DNA from: JACZQZ01 sp046756945
GTDB taxonomy: Bacteria > Pseudomonadota > Alphaproteobacteria > Rhodospirillales > 2-02-FULL-58-16
Assembly (NCBI GenBank): GCA_046756945.1
Contig: JBHHXI010000024.1
Span: 1-27,528, forward strand
Reading direction: 5' to 3'
DNA: 27,528 nucleotides
The position numbers and the translations under genes were made by a program. The notes under the pieces were generated by a model. The model ran no database searches. It saw nothing but the letters and a program-made list of their open reading frames with translations, and was not told where the DNA came from. Below, piece by piece: positions 7,978 through 15,786 of the stretch (positions within the stretch are counted from its first letter, which is position 1; each line of letters begins with the position of its first letter).

Positions 7978-8290
7978 GGCGCGCCCCGATCGTTTCGACC
8001 AATACTAAACGGATTTCCACACGGAAACGATGGCGCAGGGTAAAAGGTTCCGGCCCCCGGCCACAACCGTTGGCAGGGGCCCGGCCCGACGACCGTTCCC
8101 TGGTCACGGCCCAGAACCCCGCCGGTCGCCGCGGAATGTTTCTTTGACATCCGGGCGGCGGCGCGGGATGCTCGAAAACGGTCCGGCCGCGGAAACGGGA
8201 ATCGCCGCACGGAGGACAAGGAGAGAACCCGTAAAAGCCCGTGCGCGGGACCGTGGACCGGTTTGCGGGGGAAACATCTTGGTCTCGCGC
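7978..8290. other. Divergent intergenic region cphA / amidohydrolase pair
   Basis: 313 bp between the cphA ATG and the ATG of the first amidohydrolase-like gene. It should hold both promoters. Apart from the inverted repeat at 7981-8036 I recognise no site. An open plus-strand frame runs through it into the amidohydrolase gene, but the predicted residues are Arg/Pro-rich without family resemblance and the signal peptide starts only at 8291, so I treat it as non-coding. Confidence 0.6.
7981..8036. repeat. Interrupted inverted repeat upstream of cphA
   Basis: ATCGTTTC at 7989-7996 is exactly inverted as GAAACGAT at 8024-8031. Flanking GCGCC (7981-7985) and GGCGC (8032-8036) extend the pairing with a 3-nt bulge on the left. 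The inner spacer is 27 bp and AT-richer than average. It starts 4 bp upstream of the cphA ATG, so it could be a mRNA leader hairpin or a two-site operator for cphA. Either role is inference. Confidence 0.4.
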
Positions 8291-9226
8291 ATGTGCTGGA
8301 AACTGGCCGTTTGGCTGACCGCGCTGTTCCTGCTGACGCCGGCAAGCGGCCTCCTTGCCGACGAGCTCCCCATTATCGACGCCCACAGCCAGGCCGACCC
8401 GCAGATCGACTTCGACGAAATCCTGGAGCTGATGGACGAGGCCCGGGTGTCGCACACCGTCCTGGCGCTGAGGGGCCGCAGGAAGCCCGGGGAACTGATT
8501 GCTTTCGCCGCACGTCACGCGGACCGGATCACGCCCGCGGTCCGGTCCAAGGGCGGCCCCTTCAACAAGAATGAACTCGGCAAGTTCAAAAAGTTCCTGA
8601 AAAAGCGCCTGAAAATGTCCGGCTTCGGAGCGATGGCGGAAGTCCTCATGTTTCACGCGATGAAATTGAACCGGGTGGGAACGTTCCTGGCGCCGGAAGT
8701 GGTGGCGCATCCGGACGATCCGAAGGTCCGCTTCGTGCTCGCCAAGGCCATCAAACGGAACTGGCCCTTCATCGCCCACATCGAGTTCGCCAGCATCGGC
8801 GGTGACCGCGGCCTGTTCATGACCAAGTTCGAGGACATGCTGCGCCAGAATCCCGGCCACCCCTTCGTCCTCATCCACATGGGGCAACTGAAGGCAAAGG
8901 ACGTCAGCCGCCTGATCGCGGCGCATGGGAACATCCATTTCATCACCGCCCACACCAATCCGGTTACCGTGTCCCTATCGGAGGAGCCATGGGTCGATCA
9001 GTTCGATGGAGACAGCCTGGCCGCCGAATGGAAAGAGCTTTACCTCCGCCACCCGGACCGCTTCATCCTCGGCTTCGACAACGTGTGGGCCAGGCACTGG
9101 AAGGAACTGTACGTCGACCAGGTCGCCCTGTGGCGAAAGGCGCTTGGCGAACTGCCCGACACGGTCGCCCACGCGGTGGCGCACGGGAACGCCGAGCGGT
9201 TGTGGCACCTGCCGCCGGCGAAGTAG
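8291..9226 (+). CDS. Secreted amidohydrolase-family (Amidohydro_2-like) protein, first of pair
   Basis: 311-residue protein with a signal peptide (hydrophobic run about residues 4-22, likely cleavage after LLA23), so probably periplasmic. The mature part looks like an amidohydrolase TIM barrel: IIDAHSQ (His32) in place of the usual DxHxH, His163 (AHIEF), His196 (LIHMGQ), Asp263 (GFDN) and the C-terminal HGNAERLW typical of Amidohydro_2. The second His of the HxH pair is Gln34, so metal binding may be altered. Start: ATG 8291 opens the signal peptide; TTG 8279 is in frame with GGGGGA 8 nt upstream and is a plausible alternative adding 4 residues. It lies 12 bp before a second member of the same fold, evidently co-transcribed. 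Substrate unknown. Confidence 0.7.
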   Translation: MCWKLAVWLTALFLLTPASGLLADELPIIDAHSQADPQIDFDEILELMDEARVSHTVLALRGRRKPGELIAFAARHADRITPAVRSKGGPFNKNELGKFKKFLKKRLKMSGFGAMAEVLMFHAMKLNRVGTFLAPEVVAHPDDPKVRFVLAKAIKRNWPFIAHIEFASIGGDRGLFMTKFEDMLRQNPGHPFVLIHMGQLKAKDVSRLIAAHGNIHFITAHTNPVTVSLSEEPWVDQFDGDSLAAEWKELYLRHPDRFILGFDNVWARHWKELYVDQVALWRKALGELPDTVAHAVAHGNAERLWHLPPAK

Positions 9227-9238
9227 CGGACTCGCGGA

Positions 9239-10351
9239 ATGAAAACCATGCGCCTGCTTTGCCTCGTCCCGGGGCTAGCGGCCGCTTTCGTGTTCCATCC
9301 CGCTTCCGCCCCGGCCAAACAGCCGGTGGAGATGACGTACACGCGCCAGGAGATCGAGGCCAAATGGCGCGCCCGCATCCAATCCTTCGTCGACAAAGGC
9401 GTCATCCCGCTGATCGACTTGGAGTCCTACCTGCCCCGGGAGAACGGCGACGCGGTTCTCGGCCGGACGATGCGGGTGATGGACGAAGACGGCGTGGCGC
9501 TGATGTCGCTCAGCGGCTACCAGGCGCCCAAGGACGGCAAGACCAAGGGCTACCGCTGGGGTTATTACATCCACCGGGTCGTCAACGCCCATCCCGACCG
9601 TTTCATCCTGACCACCAACAAGGGCGGCAACAGGAACTGGTGGAAACGGAAAGGCGGCAAGAAAAAGCATTTCATCGATCAACTGGAGCGCCAGGTGCGC
9701 GGCGGCAATTACCCTTTCATCGGTGAGATCGAGTTCCGCCACTACATGTCGAACGCCCAGTGCAAGGCGGGCAAGACCCACCGGGATCTCGACATCCCGC
9801 TGAACGGAAAGAACGGCCGCCGCGTATTCCGGCTTTCGGCCGACACCGGCGTTCCCTTCTCCATTCACCTGGAGCCCGAGGATTCACCGCTCGACGCCCT
9901 GGAACAGATGCTTGGCGCCTATCCCAAGGCCAGGGTCATCATCGCCCATTTCGGACAGATCCGGCATCCTGAGCGGGAGAGGCGCTTCGGCCCGGCGCTG
10001 GTCCGCCGCCTGTTGGGCGCCTATCCCAACCTTTACTTCGACCTATCCGTGGGCGAACCGGGCCGGCAATACCAGTGCGCCGGTCATCCGGTGGACACGG
10101 TGATCTGGGAGACCCGTTTCGGTCACCAGACGGACACCGTCAAATCCGCTTACCGGGAAATCCTGACGAAATACAGCGACCGTTTCGTCGCCGGTTTCGA
10201 CTACGGTCCCGCCAACCGGCAGTCCGAGCGATTCCTGAGAAGCCGCATCGCCAATATCCGCCTGATCATCCGCGACCTGCCCGAGGGCGCCAGGCACGAT
10301 ATCGGCTACCGCAACGCCTGGAAGCTGCTGACCGGCCGGGACTGGAAGTAA
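9239..10351 (+). CDS. Secreted amidohydrolase-like protein, second of pair
   Basis: 370-residue protein with a signal peptide (hydrophobic residues about 5-19, cleavage plausible after HPASA24). The fold parallels the preceding gene: IPLIDLESYLP (57-65) sits where DxHxH is expected but has neither His; later positions His210 (FSIHLEPED), His237 (IIAHFGQ) and Asp321 (AGFDYGP) are kept, and YRNAWKLL near the C-terminus matches the NAxRL ending of Amidohydro_2 proteins. It also has a longer insert rich in Lys/Trp at about 125-145. Loss of the HxH pair suggests a mononuclear, differently liganded or non-catalytic protein. It follows the first gene by 12 bp and ends 10 bp from the convergent dehydrogenase gene. 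Function unknown. Confidence 0.68.
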   Translation: MKTMRLLCLVPGLAAAFVFHPASAPAKQPVEMTYTRQEIEAKWRARIQSFVDKGVIPLIDLESYLPRENGDAVLGRTMRVMDEDGVALMSLSGYQAPKDGKTKGYRWGYYIHRVVNAHPDRFILTTNKGGNRNWWKRKGGKKKHFIDQLERQVRGGNYPFIGEIEFRHYMSNAQCKAGKTHRDLDIPLNGKNGRRVFRLSADTGVPFSIHLEPEDSPLDALEQMLGAYPKARVIIAHFGQIRHPERERRFGPALVRRLLGAYPNLYFDLSVGEPGRQYQCAGHPVDTVIWETRFGHQTDTVKSAYREILTKYSDRFVAGFDYGPANRQSERFLRSRIANIRLIIRDLPEGARHDIGYRNAWKLLTGRDWK

Positions 10352-10361
10352 CCGGCGTCCG

Positions 10362-11243
10362 CTATCGCGTCGGCACCGGGTCGTCGCCCGTGTAGTCGTA
10401 GAAACCACGGCCCGCCTTGCGCCCCAGCCAGCCGGCCTCCACGTACTTGACGAGAAGCGGACACGGCCGGTACTTGGTATCGGCGAGGCCCTCGTGGAGC
10501 ACGTTCATGACGGCGAGGCAGGTGTCGAGCCCGATGAAATCGGCCAGTTCCAGCGGCCCCATGGGGTGGCGGGTCCCCAGGCGCATGGCGGTGTCGATGG
10601 CCTTCACCGAGCCGACGCCCTCATAGAGCGTGTAGATCGCCTCGTTGATCATCGGAAGCAGGAGCCGGTTGACGATGAAGGCGGGGAAGTCCTCGGCGTT
10701 GACCGGCTTCTTGCCCAGCTTCTTGACCAGGTCGCGGATCACCTCGTAGGCGTCCGCGTCGGTGGTGATGCCGCGGATCAGCTCCACCAGCTCCATGACC
10801 GGCACCGGGTTCATGAAGTGCATGCCGACGAACTTGCCCGGCCTGTCCGTATGGGCGGCGAGCCGCGTGATCGAAATGGAAGACGTGTTCGACGCGATGA
10901 TGGTGTCGGGCCCCAGCACCGGGCAAAGCTTTTTCAGGATGTCCTTCTTGACCTGCTCGTCCTCGGTGGCGGCCTCGATGACCAGGTCGCAGGTCTTGCA
11001 CCCGTCGTACCCGATACCGGTCTCGATGCGCTTCAGCGCCGTGTCTTTTTCCGATTCCGAGATCGTCCCCCTGCCCACCTGGCGCGACATGTTCTTGTCG
11101 ATTGCCGCCATGGCCTTGTCCAGCTGTTCGGTGCCGACGTCCGCCAGGTACACGTCATAGCCGGCCAGCGCGCACACGTGGGCGATGCCGTTGCCCATCT
11201 GTCCGGCGCCGATGATGCCGATTTTCTTCAGTTCCGCAGCCAT
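10362..11243 (-). CDS. hbd: 3-hydroxybutyryl-CoA dehydrogenase
   Basis: 293-residue 3-hydroxyacyl-CoA dehydrogenase of the short, stand-alone type. The NAD-binding fold starts at once with IGIIGAGQMGNGIA (GxGxxG at 12-17); SNTSSISIT and the catalytic MHFMNPVPVMELVEL block, with the active-site His, follow, then the C-terminal dimerisation domain with RLGTRHPMGPLELADFIGLD. It interconverts acetoacetyl-CoA and 3-hydroxybutyryl-CoA, in butanoate, PHB or fatty acid metabolism. It is the last gene of the etfB-etfA-hbd unit, 16 bp after etfA; electron-transfer flavoprotein beside an acyl-CoA pathway dehydrogenase is consistent with beta-oxidation-type metabolism. The name paaH or fadB-like would also be defensible. 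Confidence 0.92.
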   Translation of the reverse strand: MAAELKKIGIIGAGQMGNGIAHVCALAGYDVYLADVGTEQLDKAMAAIDKNMSRQVGRGTISESEKDTALKRIETGIGYDGCKTCDLVIEAATEDEQVKKDILKKLCPVLGPDTIIASNTSSISITRLAAHTDRPGKFVGMHFMNPVPVMELVELIRGITTDADAYEVIRDLVKKLGKKPVNAEDFPAFIVNRLLLPMINEAIYTLYEGVGSVKAIDTAMRLGTRHPMGPLELADFIGLDTCLAVMNVLHEGLADTKYRPCPLLVKYVEAGWLGRKAGRGFYDYTGDDPVPTR

Positions 11244-11259
11244 TCCAACGTCCCCCGCC

Positions 11260-12198
11260 TTAGGATTTCCCGTCCAGTTCCGCCGACAGTTCCGGCAGGA
11301 CCTTGAACAGGTCCGCCACCAGGCCGTAATCGGCGATTTGAAAGATCGGCGCGTCCTCGTCCTTGTTGATGGCGACGATGACCCTGCTGTCCTTCATCCC
11401 GGCCAGGTGCTGGATGGCGCCCGAGATGCCGACGGCGACATAGAGGTCCGGCGCCACCACCTTGCCGGTCTGGCCCACCTGATAGTCGTTGGGGACGAAG
11501 CCGGCGTCCACCGCCGCCCTGGAGGCGCCTACCGCGCCCCCGAGCTTGTCCGCGATCTCTTCGAGAAGCGCAAACTTCTCGCCGCTCTGCATGCCCCGTC
11601 CGCCCGAGATGACGACCCGCGCGCTGGTCAGTTCGGGGCGCTCGGACTTGGTGAGCTCCTGGCCGACGAAGCGGGAAAGGCCCGGGTCCTCGGCCGCCTC
11701 GATCTCCTCGATGGCGGCGCTGCCGCCTTCGGGCGCCGCCGCGTCGAAGGCGGTTCCGCGCACGGTGATCACCTTGATGGCGTCGGCGCTTTGCACCGTG
11801 GCCAGGGCGTTGCCGGCGTAGATCGGGCGCACGAAGGTGTCCGCCCCCTCGATGGCGCTGACGTCCGAGATTTGCGCCACGTCGAGCAACGCCGCCACCC
11901 GCGGCATGAGGTTCTTGCCGAACGTGGTGGCGGGCGCCAGCAGGTGGCTGTAGGCGGACGCCAGTCCGGCGACCAGGGGCGCCAGGTTCTCGGCCACGGG
12001 GTGGGCGTAGATCTCCGCGTCGGCGAGCAGCACGTTCGCCACCCCGGCCACCCTGGCGGCGGCCTCGGCGACGGCGCGGCATCCCGCGCCGGCCACCAGC
12101 ACGCTCACCTCGCCCAGTTCGCCGCCCGCCGCCACGGTGTTCAGGGTGGCCGGCTTCAAGGCGTCGTTATCGTGTTCGGCGATGACCAGGATGCCCAT
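11260..12198 (-). CDS. etfA: Electron transfer flavoprotein subunit alpha
   Basis: 312-residue ETF alpha subunit, which carries FAD and passes electrons from acyl-CoA dehydrogenases to ETF-ubiquinone oxidoreductase. The C-terminal FAD domain is clear: VISGGRGMQSGEKF, then GFVPNDYQVGQTGKVVAP, GISGAIQHLAGMKDS and INKDEDAPIFQIADYG. Length matches the usual 310 or so. The ATG at 12198 (MGILVIAEHDN, a typical family start) overlaps the etfB stop by one base (TGATG), showing tight coupling and equal expression of the two subunits. The frame remains open upstream inside etfB, but that part is a shadow of etfB. Confidence 0.96.
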   Translation of the reverse strand: MGILVIAEHDNDALKPATLNTVAAGGELGEVSVLVAGAGCRAVAEAAARVAGVANVLLADAEIYAHPVAENLAPLVAGLASAYSHLLAPATTFGKNLMPRVAALLDVAQISDVSAIEGADTFVRPIYAGNALATVQSADAIKVITVRGTAFDAAAPEGGSAAIEEIEAAEDPGLSRFVGQELTKSERPELTSARVVISGGRGMQSGEKFALLEEIADKLGGAVGASRAAVDAGFVPNDYQVGQTGKVVAPDLYVAVGISGAIQHLAGMKDSRVIVAINKDEDAPIFQIADYGLVADLFKVLPELSAELDGKS

Positions 12199-12947
12199 CA
12201 GATCACCTTGGCCTCGTTCCTCAGCTTGTCCACCAGCTCGGTGACGCTGCCGACCATGACGCCGGCCTGGCGTTTGGACGGCTCCTCCACCTTCAGGGTG
12301 GTCAGCCGCGGCGTGACGTCGACCCCTAGCGCGTCCGGGCTCAACACGTCGATGGTCTTTTTCTTCGCCTTCATGATGTTGGGCAGGGAGGCGTAGCGCG
12401 GCGTGTTCAGCCTGAGGTCCGTGGTGATCACCGCCGGCATTTTCAGCGACACCGTTTCCAGGCCGCCGTCGATCTCGCGGGTTACCTGGGCCCCGCCGTC
12501 GGCAAGGACGAGCTTGGAGGCGAAGGTCCCCTGCGGCCAGCCCAGCAACGCCGCCAGCATCTGGCCGGTCTGGTTGGAATCGTCGTCGATGGCCTGCTTG
12601 CCGAGGATGACCAGGTCCGGGCTTTCGCGCTCGACCAGGGCCTTCAGCAGCTTGGCGACGGCAAGGGGCTGGAGATCGACGTCGCTCTCGACCAGGATGC
12701 CGCGGTCGCAGCCCATGGCCAGCGCCGTGCGGATCGTTTCCTGGCACGCCGGCGGGCCCATGGAGACGGCGACAAGCTCGGTGACGGTTCCCGCTTCGCG
12801 CAGCCGCACCCCCTCCTCGACGGCGATCTCGTCGAAGGGATTCATCGACATCTTGACGTTGGCCGTCTCGACGCCCGTGTTGTCCGACTTGACCCGGATC
12901 TTGACGTTGAAGTCGATGACCCGCTTGACGGTGACGAGGACTTTCAT
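12198..12947 (-). CDS. etfB: Electron transfer flavoprotein subunit beta
   Basis: 249-residue ETF beta subunit, partner of EtfA in a soluble heterodimer that binds AMP and FAD. MKVLVTVKRVIDFNVKIRV is the standard N-terminus; the MSMNPFDEIAVEEGVRL, ILGKQAIDDDSNQTGQMLA and VTTDLRLNTPRYASLPNIM segments are the conserved core, the last two forming the AMP site and the recognition-loop signature. Length is standard. It opens the etfB-etfA-hbd unit; a 290-bp gap separates it from the upstream adenosyltransferase gene, so it may have its own promoter there, though I could not identify one. Confidence 0.96.
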   Translation of the reverse strand: MKVLVTVKRVIDFNVKIRVKSDNTGVETANVKMSMNPFDEIAVEEGVRLREAGTVTELVAVSMGPPACQETIRTALAMGCDRGILVESDVDLQPLAVAKLLKALVERESPDLVILGKQAIDDDSNQTGQMLAALLGWPQGTFASKLVLADGGAQVTREIDGGLETVSLKMPAVITTDLRLNTPRYASLPNIMKAKKKTIDVLSPDALGVDVTPRLTTLKVEEPSKRQAGVMVGSVTELVDKLRNEAKVI

Positions 12948-13237
12948 GGACGGCCCACGGATGAACTTGGAAAAGGGTCTTTCCAGGATGGAGAAATCGC
13001 TCGCAGGAAGGCGCTAACAGGCGGAGTTTGCTGGCAAATCCACCGCCGCGCCTTCTCTTCGCACCTGCACACTAAGGGCAAAAAGCCCCCTCTGTCAACG
13101 GCGGCCCGGGCGGTGGCGGGGCGATCCCGGACGGGGCCACGGAGATGCGGAATTTCCCAAAATACGTGGTCCGGGACCCTCCGTCGCGCCGAACCGGCAC
13201 ACCGCGCGCCGGCCTCCGCGGGGTCCTCGGCGTCCGG

Positions 13238-13801
13238 TTAACGGTTGGCGCCGGGTATCCACAGCACGTCCTTCCTGCCGCGTCCGTTCAGGTGGCGGGC
13301 GAGGACGAACAGATGGTCGGACAGGCGGTTCACATAGCGGACGCCCACCGGGTTCACCGGCTCCAGTCCGGCCAGTTCGGTGATCAGGCGCTCGGCCCGG
13401 CGCACCACGGTACGGGCCAGGTGCAAATGCGCGGCGGGCGCGCTGCCGCCGGGCAGCACGAAAGAGGCGAGCGGCTCCAGGTCCGCGTTCACGGCGTCGA
13501 TTTCCCGCTCCAGCCGCTCCACCTGGGCCTCGACGATGCGCAACGCGCCGTCGGCCTTGCCGCCTTCTTCGGGCGTGCACAGGTCGGCGCCGAGATCGAA
13601 CAGGTCGTTCTGGATGCGGCCCAGCATCTCGTCCGCCGCGCCCGAGGTATGCAGGCGGGCCAGGCCGATGACGCCGTTGGCCTCGTCCACGGTGCCGTAG
13701 GCGGCGACCCTGAGCGCGTGCTTGGGGACCCGCTTGCCGTCGCCGAGCGATGTCTCGCCCTTGTCCCCGCCCCGGGTGTAAATGCGCGTCAGCCGCACCA
13801 T
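13238..13801 (-). CDS. Cob(I)alamin / corrinoid adenosyltransferase, PduO type
   Basis: 187-residue PduO-family ATP:corrinoid adenosyltransferase, making adenosylcobalamin (or adenosylcobyrinic acid diamide) from ATP and reduced corrinoid. The N-terminal ATP loop IYTRGGDKGETSLGDGKRV, then YGTVDEANGVIGLAR, the VVRRAERL helix and the NRLSDHLFVLAR segment are all family signatures. Length is normal for the alphaproteobacterial type. It lies 11 bp after the twin-TM protein gene and upstream of etfB, an order repeatedly seen in alphaproteobacteria. A cob- or pduO-type symbol would be a guess, so none is assigned. Confidence 0.93.
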   Translation of the reverse strand: MVRLTRIYTRGGDKGETSLGDGKRVPKHALRVAAYGTVDEANGVIGLARLHTSGAADEMLGRIQNDLFDLGADLCTPEEGGKADGALRIVEAQVERLEREIDAVNADLEPLASFVLPGGSAPAAHLHLARTVVRRAERLITELAGLEPVNPVGVRYVNRLSDHLFVLARHLNGRGRKDVLWIPGANR

Positions 13802-13812
13802 CGGTCAATTGC

Positions 13813-14028
13813 TCAGCTGTACATCACCGCCGTGAGGGCGGCGAGGGCGGCGAGCAACGCCACCGCCGCGCCCTGCACGATAACACGCAGGCGCATCAGC
13901 TTGTTGCCCCAACGGGCGTTGACGTCGCCGCCCCGTGCCATGGCGACAACGCCCGCGACCAGCACCACGGCGGTGGCCACCAGGGCGATGCCGAGCAAGA
14001 CCTTGAGCAATCCGGAAATCAACTCCAT
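13813..14028 (-). CDS. Twin transmembrane helix small protein (HIG1-like)
   Basis: 71-residue protein with two hydrophobic helices, about residues 4-28 and 47-68, joined by a polar loop ARGGDVNARWGNKLMRLRV. This is the form of the small twin-TM (HIG1-like, formerly DUF) proteins that precede the corrinoid adenosyltransferase in many alphaproteobacteria. The ATG at 14028 (MELISGLLKVLLG) follows GGGGG closely and is preferred over an upstream in-frame ATG that would add a 30-residue Arg/Pro-rich leader. It is translated just before the adenosyltransferase (11-bp gap). HIG1 proteins can associate with respiratory oxidases; no function is shown for this one. Confidence 0.85.
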   Translation of the reverse strand: MELISGLLKVLLGIALVATAVVLVAGVVAMARGGDVNARWGNKLMRLRVIVQGAAVALLAALAALTAVMYS

Positions 14029-14389
14029 GGCCCCCAATATACAACCAATTGCCCGGCGCCGCCAATTTCCAGGGAAGGCCGGCCGTACAGGGTCGCCTTC
14101 CCCGATACCCCCTGTCACGACAGGATGGCAGGCGTGACGCCCGGGACCGCCCGAAGGGCCGCGTGTCGCGCCTTTTAGCGGGCCTGCGCCGCTTGACGGC
14201 CCGTCCTCCGCGGCAGCGGCGCTGCCGCTGCGGAGGGTGGACGTCGCGCGCCGGCGAAACGGGTATGCCAGGTCATGGACTCATCAACCGGTGTTGCGAG
14301 CGACACTCTCCGCTCTACCCCGCAAATCACACCATTCTTAGGGCAGGCGCCAAGATCCGCACATGACCCGTTGGCGGACATTCATTCGA
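14029..14389. other. Intergenic region with one copy of a dispersed 35-bp repeat
   Basis: 361 bp between the twin-TM gene and the 3' end of the response-regulator gene. It contains the repeat at 14149-14183 and a small hairpin around 14213-14229 (CAGCGGC / GCCGCTG, 3-nt loop) without a following T-run. Reading frames across it are short and uncharacteristic. I see no gene. Confidence 0.6.
14149..14183. repeat. Dispersed repeat, copy A
   Basis: 35 bp matching 15585-15619 at 32 of 35 positions in direct orientation. It begins GCCCGAAGGG, itself a small hairpin, and ends GCGGGC. Similarity weakens on both sides. Both copies are in non-coding DNA flanking the response-regulator gene. Confidence 0.65.
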
Positions 14390-15370
14390 TTATTGGAGAA
14401 GGTCTTTCGCGATTAACGCGGCCTGAGTCCGATTAGACACGTCCAGGGCCTTGAAAACCGCCGAAACGTGACACCGTACGGTGTAAATCGAGAGGCCCAG
14501 GTGTTCCGCTATTTCCTTGTTCGTGTGTCCGCTCGCAAGCTTTTGCAGGACCTGGGCCTGGCGGGTGGTGAGGCCGTCGCGCCGTGCGCGAGGCTCGATC
14601 CGGGGCTCGGCCCGCATGAACTCGGTGATGTCGGTACGGATACAGACCAGGCCCCCGTCGCTGGTCCGGCGCTCGGCCGAGCGGATCCAGCGGCCGTCAC
14701 TGAAATGATGTTCGTGGAAACCTTTGGCGGCGCGGTGCTGGGGCACCCGGGCACGAATCCAGTCGTCGATGCGGTCCGCCTCAACGGCGATTAATCCGCG
14801 TTCGGCGAACGCTCTGGTCATAACCTCGAACGGGGTGCCCGGACGCAAGTGGTCGGCGATGCCGGAGAGGATGTTCCGGTAGTTCTCGTTGCACAGGACA
14901 AGGCGGTCCTCGTTGTCGAAAAGGGCGAAGCCGTCGGCCATGTTTTCGATGGCGTCCTCGAGCAACTCCTTGGTGCGCTTGTGCGCGCGGTGTTTCTCCG
15001 CTCCCCGCAATCCCTGCTCGACGGCCGGAACAAGGCGCGCCAGGTTGTTCTTCTCCACGACGTCGTGGGCGCCGGCCCTCATCAGTTCGGCGATGCGCTC
15101 CATGCTGATGACGCCGGAGACGACGATGAAGGGAACGTCCCGGCCGCACTCTTTGAGCACCTCCAGTGCCTTGTGCGCGTTCAGGCGCGGCATTTCGTAG
15201 GTCGCGGTGACGACATCCCATGGGTCGTCTTCGAGGGCGGCGCGCAACGCATCTTCGGTCTCGACCCGCTGCCAGGCAGGATCAAAACCGCCGCGGCGCA
15301 GTTCTTGCGCCAGCACCTCGGCATCGTCCACCGAGTCCTCGACCATCAACACTTTGAGAGATGTGTCCAT
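14390..15370 (-). CDS. Receiver-PAS-LuxR regulator with degenerate receiver
   Basis: 326-residue cytoplasmic DNA-binding regulator. Residues 5 to about 122 form a receiver domain (acid pair Glu11/Asp12 in MVEDSVDDAEVL), about 135-245 a PAS domain (MADGFALFDNEDRLVLCNENY through CIRTDITEF), and about 262-326 a LuxR-type HTH (LTTRQAQVLQKLASGHTNKEIAEHLGLSIYTVRCH). The position expected to hold the phosphorylated Asp is Thr57 (DVVTATYEMP, codon ACC), so the receiver may not be phosphorylated by normal histidine kinases. ATG at 15370 follows AAGGA at about 9 nt. No histidine kinase is adjacent; it is an orphan transcribed away from a 646-bp non-coding region that holds a CtrA-type box. Targets unknown. 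Confidence 0.85.
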   Translation of the reverse strand: MDTSLKVLMVEDSVDDAEVLAQELRRGGFDPAWQRVETEDALRAALEDDPWDVVTATYEMPRLNAHKALEVLKECGRDVPFIVVSGVISMERIAELMRAGAHDVVEKNNLARLVPAVEQGLRGAEKHRAHKRTKELLEDAIENMADGFALFDNEDRLVLCNENYRNILSGIADHLRPGTPFEVMTRAFAERGLIAVEADRIDDWIRARVPQHRAAKGFHEHHFSDGRWIRSAERRTSDGGLVCIRTDITEFMRAEPRIEPRARRDGLTTRQAQVLQKLASGHTNKEIAEHLGLSIYTVRCHVSAVFKALDVSNRTQAALIAKDLLQ

Positions 15371-15584
15371 GGGATCTGTTCCTTACTTCGGCGGCGGCTT
15401 ATTCAGCGCCATCTAATATACTCCCGACTGTTTCACCTAATTCATGAATTCGTTGAAGTCAACGGGCTTGCGCAGGTAGCGGGGCCGGTCTTTCGGGCCG
15501 TTTCTTGGCGTCCGCCGAATACCGGAAAATGGCTAAATTTTCATTTCTCCCAGGGACTTTCAACCAGAGTGCGGTACCGGGGAC

Positions 15585-15619
15585 GCCCGAAGGGACGCGT
15601 GTCGCGCCTCTTGGCGGGC
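15585..15619. repeat. Dispersed repeat, copy B
   Basis: Direct repeat of 14149-14183, 32 of 35 identical. Both copies share a GCCCGAAGGG start and the same internal CGCGTGTCGCGCC core, and lie on either side of the regulator gene about 1.4 kb apart. Mobility or function is not shown. Confidence 0.65.
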
Positions 15620-15786
15620 GTCGGCGCGTGAAGCGGCCATTGGGCAGGGTTGCCCGTCGCCATACCAGCCCGATAAAGGGCGGAGCGCGATTTGCCACCG
15701 TACCGGTTCAGCGCCGGATTCGTGCTGGCACGCCCTTTCCGCTGCCATCGTCGGCAACCGGGAGAAGCCATCTGGGGAATCCCGGT

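Noticed and set aside
8030..8290. N-terminal extension of the first amidohydrolase-like protein
   Set aside because: The in-frame extension would bury the signal peptide behind about 87 basic residues and has no resemblance to the family.
14213..14229. Hairpin CAGCGGC / GCCGCTG as a transcription terminator
   Set aside because: Short stem with no T-run on either side; GC-rich DNA yields many such stems.
14175..14381. Short minus-strand frame downstream of the regulator gene
   Set aside because: 68 codons of Arg/Ala/Pro-rich sequence with no motif and no convincing ribosome site, overlapping the repeat copy A edge.
15459..15698. Minus-strand frame of 79 codons across repeat copy B
   Set aside because: Arg/Pro-rich, lacks a clear ribosome site, and overlaps a repeat that occurs elsewhere in non-coding DNA.
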